From NCBI GenBank assembly GCA_028554645.1, contig JAQOOI010000061.1:310001-374000 (forward strand): a stretch of 64,000 nt of DNA, read 5' to 3'. Shown piece after piece: positions 12,301 through 23,319 of this stretch. Source of the DNA: Omphalotus guepiniiformis (Eukaryota; Basidiomycota; Agaricomycetes; Agaricales; Omphalotaceae). Made by a program: the position numbers and the translations under genes. The notes under the pieces are model-generated. The model saw only the letters and a list, made by a program, of their open reading frames with translations, searched no databases and was not told the origin of the DNA. How positions within the stretch are numbered: the stretch's first letter is position 1; the number at the start of each line of letters is the position of its first letter.

Positions 12301-13067
12301 GAAAAGCTGGAAGGGGCAAGGGCTCGTCTGGACCGCTGAGGTCAGCAGACCACCCCTCGCGGCACTTGCTGGAAGTGGAGGCCTCTCGTCAGAGAGCTCA
12401 CGTCATTGGGATCAAACTCTATTTACGCGTCGGCTAACGTCGGCAACTGCTACGCGCGTGGGGCGTGGGAGGAAACCCTTAAAAACCGCAGGATAAGTAA
12501 CTTGACCCTCACTATTTTCGTCGACATTGACGTTTCTCGGTCGAAAGCAACCACAAGAGCCCCTGACTCGACATCTTTGCAGACAGGAAGACTGATCAGT
12601 ACTGTAACAGTCTTAAGTACAGCATGATCAAGAATCTTCTGGTACTTAGTGGTTCTTGGCGCTTGGGGACTTCAAGTCTTCAACGTCAACTTCAACTTGA
12701 TGGCTTGGTGATAGATATATTGACGTTAAACTACGACGAAGGCTCGTAACCATCGACCGTCGACACCACACAAGTAGCCACAGGACAGAGTCTGTAAGTC
12801 TGTATCAAGAGCAGCCGTCTGTTCATCGTTGGAGAAAGTGAATGTAGTTCAAGACATACTCGTGGGAGATCTTGCCATTCAGACAAAACTAGTACTGCTA
12901 GTACTTAGTAGCCGCGTATTACTATTACTATTATTCTCAGCGGGAAGTAGAAGACACATAAACACATCATGGACAAAATACACCGTGGATAAAATACATC
13001 TGTTGTACACAATTGAAACATAGCCTTAGCCGCTGAACATTTACCAGAATGATCCCTCGACATCTTC

Positions 13068-16055
13068 CTACACGGTCGCACTAATATTCGTGTCCATCAG
13101 TGTCGACTTTTGTTGCGCGAAGAACACATTGGAAATGTCCAGGTCGTTCCGCGGAAAATCTTCGTGACAGGAACTCTGTTGTAAAATAGAACGAAGCCGC
13201 TGCTGACAGGTATAGTTGTCAGAGGGAAGACACGCATACACTCGACTTGATGCCCCATTAATCGTGATCTGGTAATGTCTTTGGTAACGCTCATCCTTAG
13301 GGCGTGGAATACTGTTGATGACAACTCCTGGCTCGTCGCTCCCGAGCTCGTGAACAAAAGCCACTGTAGGGTGATTGTTGTACGGGTTTTCGTACGGGGT
13401 AACAAGGACAGATGTTGACTGCTGACGATTCTTGGATTGATAGGATAGTTCACTGGTGGTCTCGCGGCTGATCATCGAGTTCTCTAATGTTCCATCGGAA
13501 GTATGAATGAGCACCATCATACCATCTCTTTCAGGGTCATAGGATTGGCATTTAATGGCCACCCCGCGAAGCGCACATTTCCAAAAGTGGGCTGGTTCGG
13601 TGATTTCGTAGTCCCCGGCGACCGCCCAATGCGAAAAGAATACATATGTATGCTTGAAAGCTTCTCGGACAGTTGCGCCTTTTGAATCGCCGACGGGCCT
13701 GGCATCTAGGACACGCTCAATGTATTCTTCCGCGATAAGTCCCCGGAGAAAGTCGAGATATTTCAGAGGGCGATGGTAGTGGAGATCCTCTGTGCCTGGC
13801 TGCGGCAACATGCTGGCGTTTGCCGCTGTGCACAGGAGGCGAAAAACTGTTTCACTTGCATCGCCCTCCGTGATCCAGCCATCAGCGTATGAGGAATAAA
13901 CAGTGTCAATGAGTAGACGACAGTAAGCCTTAGCATTTTTCTGCTGCTCAAGAACCGAATTCGAAGGGCCTGGCGCGCTACCCTCATCGGTTTTCATCCG
14001 CTTCCCGGAAGGCTCCTGTATATACGTCGTGTCTATATCACTGATCTCATGCAACAGGATTGCAGCGGCCTCAGCAAGAATGGGCTCCGAAGGCGTACAG
14101 GTCTCCATGAAAAGACGATGTTCAGGGACAGCGAACGCAGTGCGCATATACCGCTCGACCAAGATGGCTTCAACTGTATTTGAGTTGAAGTGTTTTTTCC
14201 GCAGGTCGATCTGAATGAGCGTGGCGACACATGAGAATCTCATATAAGGATCGGTCAACTTGCGTGACTGAGTCGGATTGAGTTTTGCCTTCGCCAACGG
14301 AATGACATACTTGGAACCAGCTTCGTGCATGGCTGCAAATCTGCGATGAATAACTTAGAACAAGTAAAGGTTTGTCTCAAGTATAGGGAACGCACAAGGG
14401 TCGACCAAAACGCACGACATACTCAAAAGAGGCGGCTGTAGACAGAGTGACCGGCTTTGATAGATCACTCTGTGATTTGAACACATCGATGGGGAGTTCG
14501 GTTATGGGTGGAAACAAGACATGGCCTGCCTGGACACGCGCAGAGGGATGAAGAGGTTGGGAAACTGCCATGTTTCTCAAACGACTGTTGGTTGACATAA
14601 ATATAGTAAACACGGAAAATTTGTTCAGTAATGTCAACACTGAATTGAGGTTATCGAATACGCTCCTGTTAGTATTGCTCGAAGTGTCTTGGGTGTGCAC
14701 CTCATTGCCTGGCGAAGTGATACGGTGTGCTTCATCGAATGCAAGGAAAAAAGCTAGATCACCAAGCCCATCATCCTGTTCGGACGGGCGAGGTGGAATT
14801 TCACCGATCAACGAATCACAGCAACGTTGGAGATACTGGAAAGGGTCAAGATTCTTGTTCACTTGGTTAGCCTCGTTTGACTTGCTAAAACTGCCCGGGA
14901 ACTCTTGGCTCGTAAGTCTTCGAGCCTAGCACGTTGTTCAGTTTAAAATACAATGTTTGACATACTCAATCCTTACTTCTGTCAGGACGTGGTACAAAAA
15001 GTAGTCTTTGTTGCTCCGGAGATAGGAATGCCACTTCTGAGCAAGTTCTTCCCGACCTGTTACCGGTTTGAGGGTCGAGACAATCCTTTTGGCCCTAGTA
15101 AACAGAGCCGAAAGGAAGTTAGCGATCCTCTTTTGCTGCCTGCCGTCTGGATAGTTGCTGAGCTCTTCAAAATACTGCGCCACATTTTCGTCCGCTTCAG
15201 GATATGCTACAACAATGATCAGCATATAACAGTCCAACGTGAACCAGAGATAAGAAACGAACTTACTGTAATGGCCCGCTTGTAGTGGCTCTCTCAGGTT
15301 CAGCATGAACGCGAACTTCCGGCGACTCGCTTGATCCACAGCACGCGTTTTTCCGGAGCCCGAAGATTGAATAATCGGTATGCTGTAGTTGTAGGCTTCC
15401 CCTTCTTCCCAATGATATTTCTTCCGATAGTACTCCATGGTCTGCAGAATCAAGTTGTCGGCCCCACCGTGGAACGGGATATTTTCATATGCACACTTTG
15501 CAGCTAATGTCCACGTTGATGTGTCAGTAGTGCAGATGGTCAAGAGGATGCTGAAGCCCACCACGAACTACACGCAAGAAAGAGGAATGGTCAGTTTCAC
15601 AATCTTTATCCCCACCTGCGATTACAACCCACATTCAGAATTGAGTGGCCAGCTTTCTCGCCATGATGGATGCAGCTTTCTCTCGGAGATCAAAGACTGC
15701 TTAACTGAAGGGCGATTGAGTGTGGATTAGTGGAAAGTGACTTCAACGCACCATAAAAATCCAACAACGGTTTCAGAGTCTCCTCTTTGATGCAACTCTT
15801 CAAGATAGACATGATTTCATCCATTTGCGAAACATTCGATGTATGGGTTATTCCAAGATGTTCTGCGTATGAATCGCTAAAGGCTGATCCCCACACCATA
15901 GTGGCCCGGGTTTTGTACCGCTCCCATGCTTCAGTAACAAACTTAGGCAATGAGGGAGACCTGGATTCCAACAGGCGAAAGTCTTGCTTGCCTCGGATGC
16001 TACACGCGGATTCGTCGATGTCGCTCGAGTCGTATATCGACGCCATGACTGACAC
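13068..16055 (-). CDS. Large P-loop NTPase of unknown function
   Basis: Spliced gene of about four exons. Exon 1 (16055-15752) starts MSVMASIYDSSDIDE and ends LLDFYG at a GTGCGT donor. Exon 2 starts near 15567 and carries Walker A in SIPIIQSSGSGKTRAVDQAS, then FAFMLNLREP. Exon 3 (about 14870-14377) has a Walker B-like LAFFLAFDEAHRI and a following FTIFMSTNSRL, which could be a sensor strand. The last exon (14330-13068) encodes about 420 residues without a recognised fold. Agaricomycete genomes contain many proteins of this layout (SSGSGKTR...LNLRE...DEAH), some reported with Crinkler-type effectors; that link is from general memory and is not shown here. The frame is open throughout, so the gene may be functional. 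Confidence 0.6.
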
Positions 16056-16230
16056 CGTTAAGATGGTGAGGTCCAGTGTGACACCAGCGCGTCCCAGCCT
16101 GTCTCAGCAATGGTACTAGTATAGGGTGTAGCTCAGGTCACGTGAACCATTGGTCCTTCCAAATCTTGATATCATTTAATAAATTATTATGCATTGACGA
16201 AGCAGGCTGAAAGGTCGACATCGCTGTCCA

Positions 16231-18098
16231 TGGCAATGTCATTCTCAATGCTCATCTCAATCTGTCGCTTCTCTTTTATCTCCGCTTTCATCTCCACCGT
16301 CATACTCGTTCTATACACCTTCATCAACGATCGAGCACTCAGATATCGTCCATCAGAGCTCAATGCATTCTCGCCAGCGGAGTGGACCACAGATGACTTT
16401 GACGCTGTAGAGAAGAAACTGGATGAGAATCCAATCAGGATAGAGAATCATCTTCCTCTGAAGACGGGGAGGAGGTATATCGTTGCTGGTGGGGTGAGTT
16501 CTGTGTTTTCTGTTGTCTAGCTAAGATAATAGGAATATCATTTCGCTGACGATCATCGATTCTATGTACTTGAAAAGACAGGTTTTCTAGGCGGATGGAT
16601 CGTTATTCACCTGCTCAAACGTGGCGAAAGCCCTCATAGTATCCGCACAATCGACCTTCGTCCACCAACACGCAAGGACTTGATCTGCGCGCCTGCGAAC
16701 AAAGTCGAATTCGTGCAAGCAGATGTAAGCAACGTCGAAGAGGTCGAGGCAGCATTTAGCAAACCGTGGCCTAGTAATTCTGCTCCAGCAGAAATTACGG
16801 TGTTTCATACTGCAGCTACAATCCGCTTCTATGACCGACACCCTTCTCTGCTTCACCTCTCCACACGCATAAATGTCCAGGGGACAGCTAATGTCATACG
16901 CGCGTCTAGAAAAGTAGCCGCGAGCGTGCTTATTGCAACGTCGTCTGGTTCGGTACAACAGAAACGAAATAGACTTTGGTTGATGCCGTTTTGGGAGAAG
17001 ATGCCTGGCAAATTTGTTCAGGTTTGGAGGGATGATGAGGAGAACATGAAGAAGGAGAACGTGGAGGAGGAGAATCTGAATGTGGAAGAATTTTGTACGA
17101 CGTATTCGGTCAGCAAGATCATGGCGGAGAGGCTAGTCAGGGAGGCGGATGGCGTGGAGACTGGGACTGGGAATGAAAATGAGGTCAAGAGCGAGAGCGA
17201 CCGTGGTAGCATGCACGATGGAGACAAGGACGAAGATGAGAATACAAGTGAAGACTGGAGTTCTGTCTCCGTTTCTTCTGCTTCAGTTCTCAACGATGCA
17301 GCGGCAGCAGGGTATGAATCTGACCGTGAACGACCAACTTCAAGCCACCCCATTCCCAGTTCCAGCCCTCGTCCTAAACGTCTCCGAACAGGCTGCATTC
17401 GACCTGGTAACTCCATATACGGCCCAGGGACAGATGTCTTCGAGTTTTTCCTCGAAAAGGGACACGATAATCCTTCATTCTTCAGCAATATCCTTTCCAA
17501 CTATGTCTACGTGGAGAATTGCTCATTGGCGCATTTGTGCTACGAGGAGCGGTTGTTGGAAATTGAGGGTAGTTTGACGGCAGTATTACCGGATATCGGT
17601 GGTCAGTCCTTCACAGTCACAGATCCTGGCCCTCCAGTATTCTGGTACGATATCTACGCTGCTCTGAAGCATTTCACGCAAGGGAAGTTTGGATACTTTG
17701 TGGTTCCCGCAACACCTATCCTACTCCTCGCACATGTTGTGGAAGCGTATAGTCTCTTCAGGAACTTTGTGTTGGTCTCCTCTTCCGCCTCATCGACATC
17801 CTCGGCCTCTATTTGGACTTCGTTACTCTGCCACCTATTACCCCTTCTCCCTCAGCTTCCCCCGTCGCTAATAAGTGTTCAACCAAGTACGGCCAACCTG
17901 TCCCTCTGCCACATCTTCGTAGATGACTTCCGTGCGAGAACGGGCAAGGAGGTGGGTGGATTGGGATATAGAGGTGCTTGGACGACCTTGGAGGGGCTGG
18001 CGGAGTGTGTCAGGGCGTATGAGAAGAATGGTAGGTTGGACTCGAGAGCTGGAATATTCGAGGGGGTAGGCATAGAAAGTGAGATGGGCAAGAAGTAG
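16231..18098 (+). CDS. 3-beta-HSD/sterol-4-carboxylate 3-dehydrogenase-like oxidoreductase
   Basis: NAD(P)-dependent extended short-chain dehydrogenase related to 3-beta-hydroxysteroid dehydrogenases. Exon 1 (16231-16493) starts MAMSFSMLI and has an N-terminal membrane segment (FISAFISTVILVLYTF). Joining it to exon 2 at 16578 creates the Rossmann motif VAGGTGFLGGWIVIHLL. Exon 2 has HTAA, then ATSSGSV, the catalytic YSVSK, RPGNSIYGPG, and a second hydrophobic region near the C-terminus (VPATPILLLAHVVEAY). About 80 residues between YSVSK and RPGNSIYGPG are acidic and Ser-rich and are not part of the usual fold; they read as an in-frame low-complexity insertion. The C-terminal KNGRLDSRAGIFEG tail ends at the stop 18096-18098. 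The substrate is probably a sterol or other hydrophobic alcohol. Confidence 0.75.
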
Positions 18099-18501
18099 GT
18101 GGGTTTTCAGTGAGTTTTCGGCTCCGAGTATTGGTTTTTTTGAAGGACTTATGACCGTCTCTTGCGCTTGTTGATCTATGTCTTGGGACTCTTATATGCA
18201 ATGTTGTACTTTCTGTTATTCAAATGTAAGTGTATGCTCTAGCCTCTATGTGTGCACGACTAGCGACTGACTCTGCTGAAATCCATCAAGTCTACAATTC
18301 TGGGATATCTAGGTTTGACAGTGAAAGAATCGAAGCTACGAGAAACTCTGAATCTGGAGATCTGTTCGAATTGACAATACTCATGACAATGCGTCGCCCA
18401 CCCACTCCCAAACATAGTTGCCTAAATCCATGCCGAACGTCGGCAACGTGGCCAAATTCCAACTTCAGTGGCCCAGAGGACTACAATGAAGCCCTAGGGG
18501 G

Positions 18502-18509
18502 TATAAAAG
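18502..18509 (+). promoter_or_regulatory. TATA box of the secreted protein gene
   Basis: TATAAAAG lies about 143 bp upstream of the ATG at 18652, leaving a leader of about 110 nt. The spacing fits a core promoter. Confidence 0.55.
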
Positions 18510-18651
18510 TAGCAACGTTTGCAAAGGCTCCACATTACCCAGTTTTCCTCGTCTTTTACCAGTGATCCATCATTGCCCATCTTGAAGCCCGGAGCTCTTG
18601 ACGCAACACTCGTTGAAATCATACACTTTTCATTCCTACACATACATCGAT

Positions 18652-19389
18652 ATGGCCCACGCAATCTCTGTCTTGCTTCTCTCAGCTTTACTTGCTTCAA
18701 GCCAAGTGAATGCCCTTCCGACGACGCGTCTCAGCCCGCACCTCAGCTTGAATCGCGACGAATTTGCCGCTGAAGCACTCTACCGTCGGGAGATCGGGGA
18801 AAGCTCACTCGCTGATACCAGCTTCGTCTCTCGTAGCGCCGATGGTTCCGCATCTACCTCTGTCTCATCCTCTTCTTTCGTATCAGCTTCTGTGTCGGGA
18901 AACATTTCCTCTACCGCTTCCCCATCTTTCTCAGCTTCTCTTATCTTCCCAACTTCCGTTATAGCATCACATTCTTCCTCAGCGACTGCAGCCTCTGCTG
19001 CTATCACGTTCCCTGCCCTCGGTGATCCCGCTAGTGTATCCTCTGCGATTCAAAACGGCACTGACGCCAGTGCCGGTGTTGGTGGACAAACTGTTACGGT
19101 CACTACCACTGCTACTACGACGATTGTTGTCGCTGTACCTGGCGTGACGGGGACGAAGACTGGGGTTGTGGTTTCTAGAACCGAAATTGGTTGTGGGGCA
19201 GCCGAGACGAGTGAGAGCGTAAAAACCACGGCGATTACGACAGTTACTAGTGCCTCTGCGGCTGGGAGCAGTGCGAACTTGAAGACTACTACAACCACTC
19301 CCGATTTCTCTAATACCGCGGACTCTTCCATAGAAACCAACACAAGCCGAAGCACAGAGACGTCGTCTGTGGCGTCGATATCGGTGTAG
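18652..19389 (+). CDS. Secreted Ser/Thr/Ala/Val-rich protein
   Basis: Single-exon gene of 245 residues. The signal peptide MAHAISVLLLSALLASSQVNA has a likely cut before LPTTR. The mature part is almost entirely Ser, Thr, Ala and Val, with SVSSSSFVSASVSG-type runs and a QTVTVTTTATTTIVVAVPG block, so it is probably heavily O-glycosylated and wall-associated or secreted. No GPI signal is clear at the end (SSVASISV). The start is at the ATG that opens the signal peptide, because longer frames upstream lack one. A broken paralogue lies at 60304-61027 on the other strand. The biological role is unknown. Confidence 0.7.
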   Translation: MAHAISVLLLSALLASSQVNALPTTRLSPHLSLNRDEFAAEALYRREIGESSLADTSFVSRSADGSASTSVSSSSFVSASVSGNISSTASPSFSASLIFPTSVIASHSSSATAASAAITFPALGDPASVSSAIQNGTDASAGVGGQTVTVTTTATTTIVVAVPGVTGTKTGVVVSRTEIGCGAAETSESVKTTAITTVTSASAAGSSANLKTTTTTPDFSNTADSSIETNTSRSTETSSVASISV

Positions 19390-21852
19390 ATTGGTCTATT
19401 CAGGGCGAAGATGGTTTCGACCAATAAGCGGGGGTTATGTAGGATATGGTCAGGAATCAGATAGTGAATGGAATTGAAGAGGATGAACAACTAGAGTGTC
19501 TGACTTTGCTAGTATCCCACCTTGTAGGAAGATTTTCCTGAATAAAATTCTTGGAGCAACAGTCACCTCTGCGCAAAGCTTGACATCATTCCCTTCCAGC
19601 CCAATGGAAAATATTGTGGGCCAAGTCCTTCGTGCAACCTGACAAGGTAATACGCACTTCTTGTGAAGATTCTCGGATGACTTTGCTCAAGCAGGCTTAT
19701 GGGAACGTCTCGAGCTCCAATGAATCCTCAGTTGCGGAAGTCGGTAGAATATCAGGGAGAACGATCATTTGCCCGTTTCGTCGGTCCCCCCTATCCCAGC
19801 CAGCTCTTGACCTCCTCCTTACCCAACCCCATCGCGTTCACGTTAACGTTCAATTCTATCGTCCTCGTCCTCGCCTTCCTGCACTCTCCAAGCACTCCCG
19901 AGTTGCACTTCTTAGGATCGGCGAACATATTGTGGTGTGCGTTGGCACGGTAGTCTCGCTTGAGATGTACTTTAAAGGGTTGGATGTTTTGTGCGGGCAC
20001 ATTGGGGTGAAGATTGGGGGAGTTCTTCAAGACAAATTTGCATTGTTCCAACTTCTGACGGCGTAATGTTGACGCTGTTCGGTTTTACTAGTACTTTCGT
20101 TTACTGTCACTGGAAGGAGAACACTCTCATTATTTGTTTTGTTTCCCTTGATCTTCTTGCTTTCTCCTTCATGTGATACGACTTTCGATTTACCCAATCC
20201 TGAGGCTCGATGTCCGCGCATGGATGCTTTCCATACATACTGTGCGATCGAAGGATGAACAGTTCAATTAGATATCTACTGCTTTTTGTTTTTAGACTAT
20301 CCATAAAACGTGGTGACAAGTTGTGGCGCGTCGTGGAGGACATGGAACTGAGGTAATCTAGGTAATCTAATTTGGGTCAGCGTGACTCTTACTCGCTGAC
20401 TTACAACATCGTCCCGAGGTCCTTTGCAGTGGCTTCCTGAAGTTCTTCGATGATATCCGCACCTTCAAGCTTCCAAACTTCAAGTCTTCAGTCGTCTTCA
20501 ATTTCCCATCTTCCTAGGGCCTTCGTCTTCACTTTCTCTTGAGCTACGTTCTTTTTCGTCTCCGGCTTCATTTACGACTCAAGTCGAATGTGACGGTTAG
20601 ACGAGGAGGATTCCGATCTCGGATTCTACAAGAGCAAATTTGAAGAGCAATTTTAAAGAGATCCGATAGTCACCTGCGGGGAACCATGTGTCTTGAGACC
20701 TGTTCGCAACGATTCGTGTTAAACCGTAACGTGAGTCGCCCCCACATGTATACGCTTTTGCACTCATGCATGGCAGGAGCACGATGAATTCAGATGCGAA
20801 AATGATATCGAAACGGTCGCGAGGATTTGGCAGGGAGGTTGTGGGCTTCCCCAAATTCATTCCTCGAATCTTCAAGAGTTTCCGTCAAGCATGCTCTCGT
20901 CGCCTGCATTTATGTACATCTACACAAATGAGCTCGTACAACGCACCAATAGGCAGGTAGCTCTTTCAGGCTATTTCATCACCAGCATCTCAAACTAGCG
21001 CCATCACAAGATGTCGTAGAATCATTAGCTTTGAGAGTGTCAGCGGGGTTCATTTTGTATCGAGAATGGATGAAAGGTTGGTACTCTAACTGGCATCCAC
21101 ATTCTGATCATCAATCCACTCGTTCCCTTAACAGTGCAATCGAATACGTAGTTCCTCTGCGGAGTCTGCGAATACGCATACTATACATCAATCTTACACC
21201 AACGCTCTGAACCATAGTCTGTGCAACATTCTACCATGGATTGGCCTTACGACGAGTATTTGCCATAATGAATACAGTCCGCATTCGCATGGCATACTGC
21301 TTGCTCGTAATCTAAACAAAGGCTATGTGCCTCTTCCAGTGGTGGCAGAAATAAACTAGAATGCGAGATCGTGTTATACCGAATACCGTCTGAGCCTAAC
21401 ACCACAGGGACGAGAAAGCGAGCACAAGAGCAGGCATCATCTGATACTACAGCTCGATTACAGCAGCCTCGTTGAGATTGGCGTTGTGCGAGGACTATCT
21501 CAAGACTATCGGGACTGGCAACTGCACTAGTCCTAAGCAGTACCTTCGGCTATGCTATGATAATGTCGCTATGATTGAGATATCCGGATGTGTCTTTCGA
21601 TGGTGTCAACTGGATTGAAACTTGACTTTCCGCTGAGAATTCTTTTTCATTATTCGAAGCATGCTATACCTAGCTCTAACTAGCTCTAACTGTGCTTTTA
21701 GAACTCATGTCATGACTTACATCTCCTTCAGGTAGGTGTCAAGATCAACCAAGTGGGCCATGACGCCCACTGAACACCCACAACGAATCAAACTCCGGTC
21801 GTGTTCTTATCAAGAACGGTTGTCGTGTCTACCCTACCAATTGCCTTCCAGT
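19390..21852. other. 2.4-kb stretch, no firm gene
   Basis: Only short frames are present. One minus-strand frame (20051-19791, 86 residues, MEQCKFVLKNSPNLHP to KSWLG) has protein-like composition and might be an exon of a small gene, but no family is recognised. The rest holds nothing identifiable; 20340-21850 is AT-rich intergenic sequence upstream of the kinase-like gene. Confidence 0.35.
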
Positions 21853-23319
21853 ATGCTTCCATCTACAGATATCCTTGCAAGCGCTGCAGCTGCTGCGACT
21901 CTGTTCCTCATCTCTTGGTATATCCTGAAGTACTGTTCGTCTTGTATCAATAAGCATAGAGCGGTGAATATCCGAAAAAAGGTTTCGTACACTCCTATCT
22001 GCAGTGCAAACGGTTGAACTCATACTTCTTTATGCTTCTTGAATTGACAGTTGCCGAAAGATATCATAACCTGGAGGATACCTGGCGATTCAGTCGAAGC
22101 TGAGGAGCAAATATGGAATGACTTGGAGGAAGTCTTTCTTCGAGAGCGCGGATACACCATGTGGAGTCACCTAGCAGTTTTCATAATTCGCTTGCCTGAT
22201 TGGTCCTATCCAATGGCCAACGGGTTTCGTTACACGTCAGAAGTCTGGGGTGTCGCTGATCGCCCTTACAGACTCCGGACCTTTGAGTATAAAGTATGCG
22301 TGAAGCACTCCTCTATCATTTGATGGGATGGCTGAAACATTTGCACAGAATCCTCAAACCAGGATTTTTCGAACACCAGAAGGCTACGATGTCTCTGTCC
22401 GTAGTGGGGAAGGAAGGCCATAGTCACTTAAGAATCTTAAGAAAAGTTGCCATGGGTCCGCATACTCTACAAGTCAATAACCACTCTCTCCCGATGCTGA
22501 GTGAATTTCAATTTGAGGACATCATCTTTGGTGTCTTTCCCTTAGCAGGCTCCAATATGGCCAATGTGTATGGTCTTTGGGCAAAGAACTCAGTGGGCGA
22601 CATCATGGACATGATTCTACAAGCTCTGGAAGTGAGTTTCTTTGCTCTACTACTACACCTACACAAGTAGCAGATATCTTGATCTATGCATATATAGGGC
22701 TTGGTATATCTTCATAGCATGCGTATAGCACACCGTGTGAGTAGCAAGTTTATTTTATTGATCATGACAATAACTGTACACTGTCAGGACATGTTTCCTG
22801 ATAACTTCCTAGTGCAGTGGCATCCAGAATCACTGATGTCTGGAGCTGTATCAGTGTCTCGGCCTCGTGTCTATATCATTGACTTTGAATTAGCAGTCGA
22901 CTTTCCACCTGACTGTCCTATGGAAAACTGTGTATCCACTGGTTTTCCAATAGCAATGGATCAATATGGAAGAATTCCTGCACCAGAATTGATGCTTGAG
23001 AATTCATATGATCCTTTCAAACTTGATGTATGGCAATTGGCTGCTACTTGGAGATTCAAGGTATGTGAATCTTTACTTGAAACTGTAAGAGTAGATGCCT
23101 ATACTTAGCATTCTTCAGACAACAGTTGATTCAATCAATCGAGTGTTCTATGACATGTCAGAGTGGAATCCTTCAGAACGAATTGATTCTAGGGAAGCAT
23201 TCAACAGGTTGAGGAAGGTTGTCCACAGCATGCCACAGGATGCTCTATGTATTGAGCCAGATGGGGGACCTGCTCCTGGACTTGATAGTGCTTCAGATAG
23301 CTGCAAAGATGAGAAGTAG
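21853..23319 (+). CDS. Agaricomycete kinase-like protein with N-terminal membrane segment (left copy)
   Basis: Multi-exon gene. The start at MLPSTDILAS opens a hydrophobic segment (AAAAATLFLISWYIL). The exon from 22051 continues LPKDIITWRIPGDSVEAEEQ. Next come NPQTRIFRTPEGYDVSV, an MLSEF/EDIIFGVFPLAG hinge-like part, and LVYLHSMRIAHR spliced to DMFPDNFLVQWHPES, which together form the HRD catalytic loop with its Asn. The metal-binding motif reads IIDFELAV, so DFG is DFE. APE-like IPAPELML and the helix FDPFKLDVWQLA-like segment (YDPFKLDVWQLAATW) follow. The end, ALCIEPDGGPAPG to SDSCKDEK, stops at 23317-23319. No Gly-rich loop is clear, so it may be a weak kinase or a pseudokinase. A close second copy lies at 61330-62784. 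Confidence 0.68.

Larger units (their letters stand above)
10143..13067. other. 2.9-kb intergenic stretch with palindromes, no gene recognised
   Basis: Open frames here are short and none gives recognisable protein sequence. A GC-rich patch sits near 10935-11010, and two perfect palindromes are listed separately. The 12475-13060 part is AT-rich with AACGTCAACTTCAA-like repeats. It may contain remnants of non-autonomous elements, but no terminal repeats could be paired. Confidence 0.4.

Noticed and set aside
12275..12310. Helitron 3' end (hairpin followed by CTGG)
   Set aside because: The hairpin and a CTRR-like tetramer are present, but the next base is A where Helitrons need T, and no TC 5' end or Rep/helicase sequence was found.
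19614..20066. 150-residue plus-strand frame
   Set aside because: Composition is not protein-like, there is no recognised domain, and an equally long minus-strand frame overlaps it.
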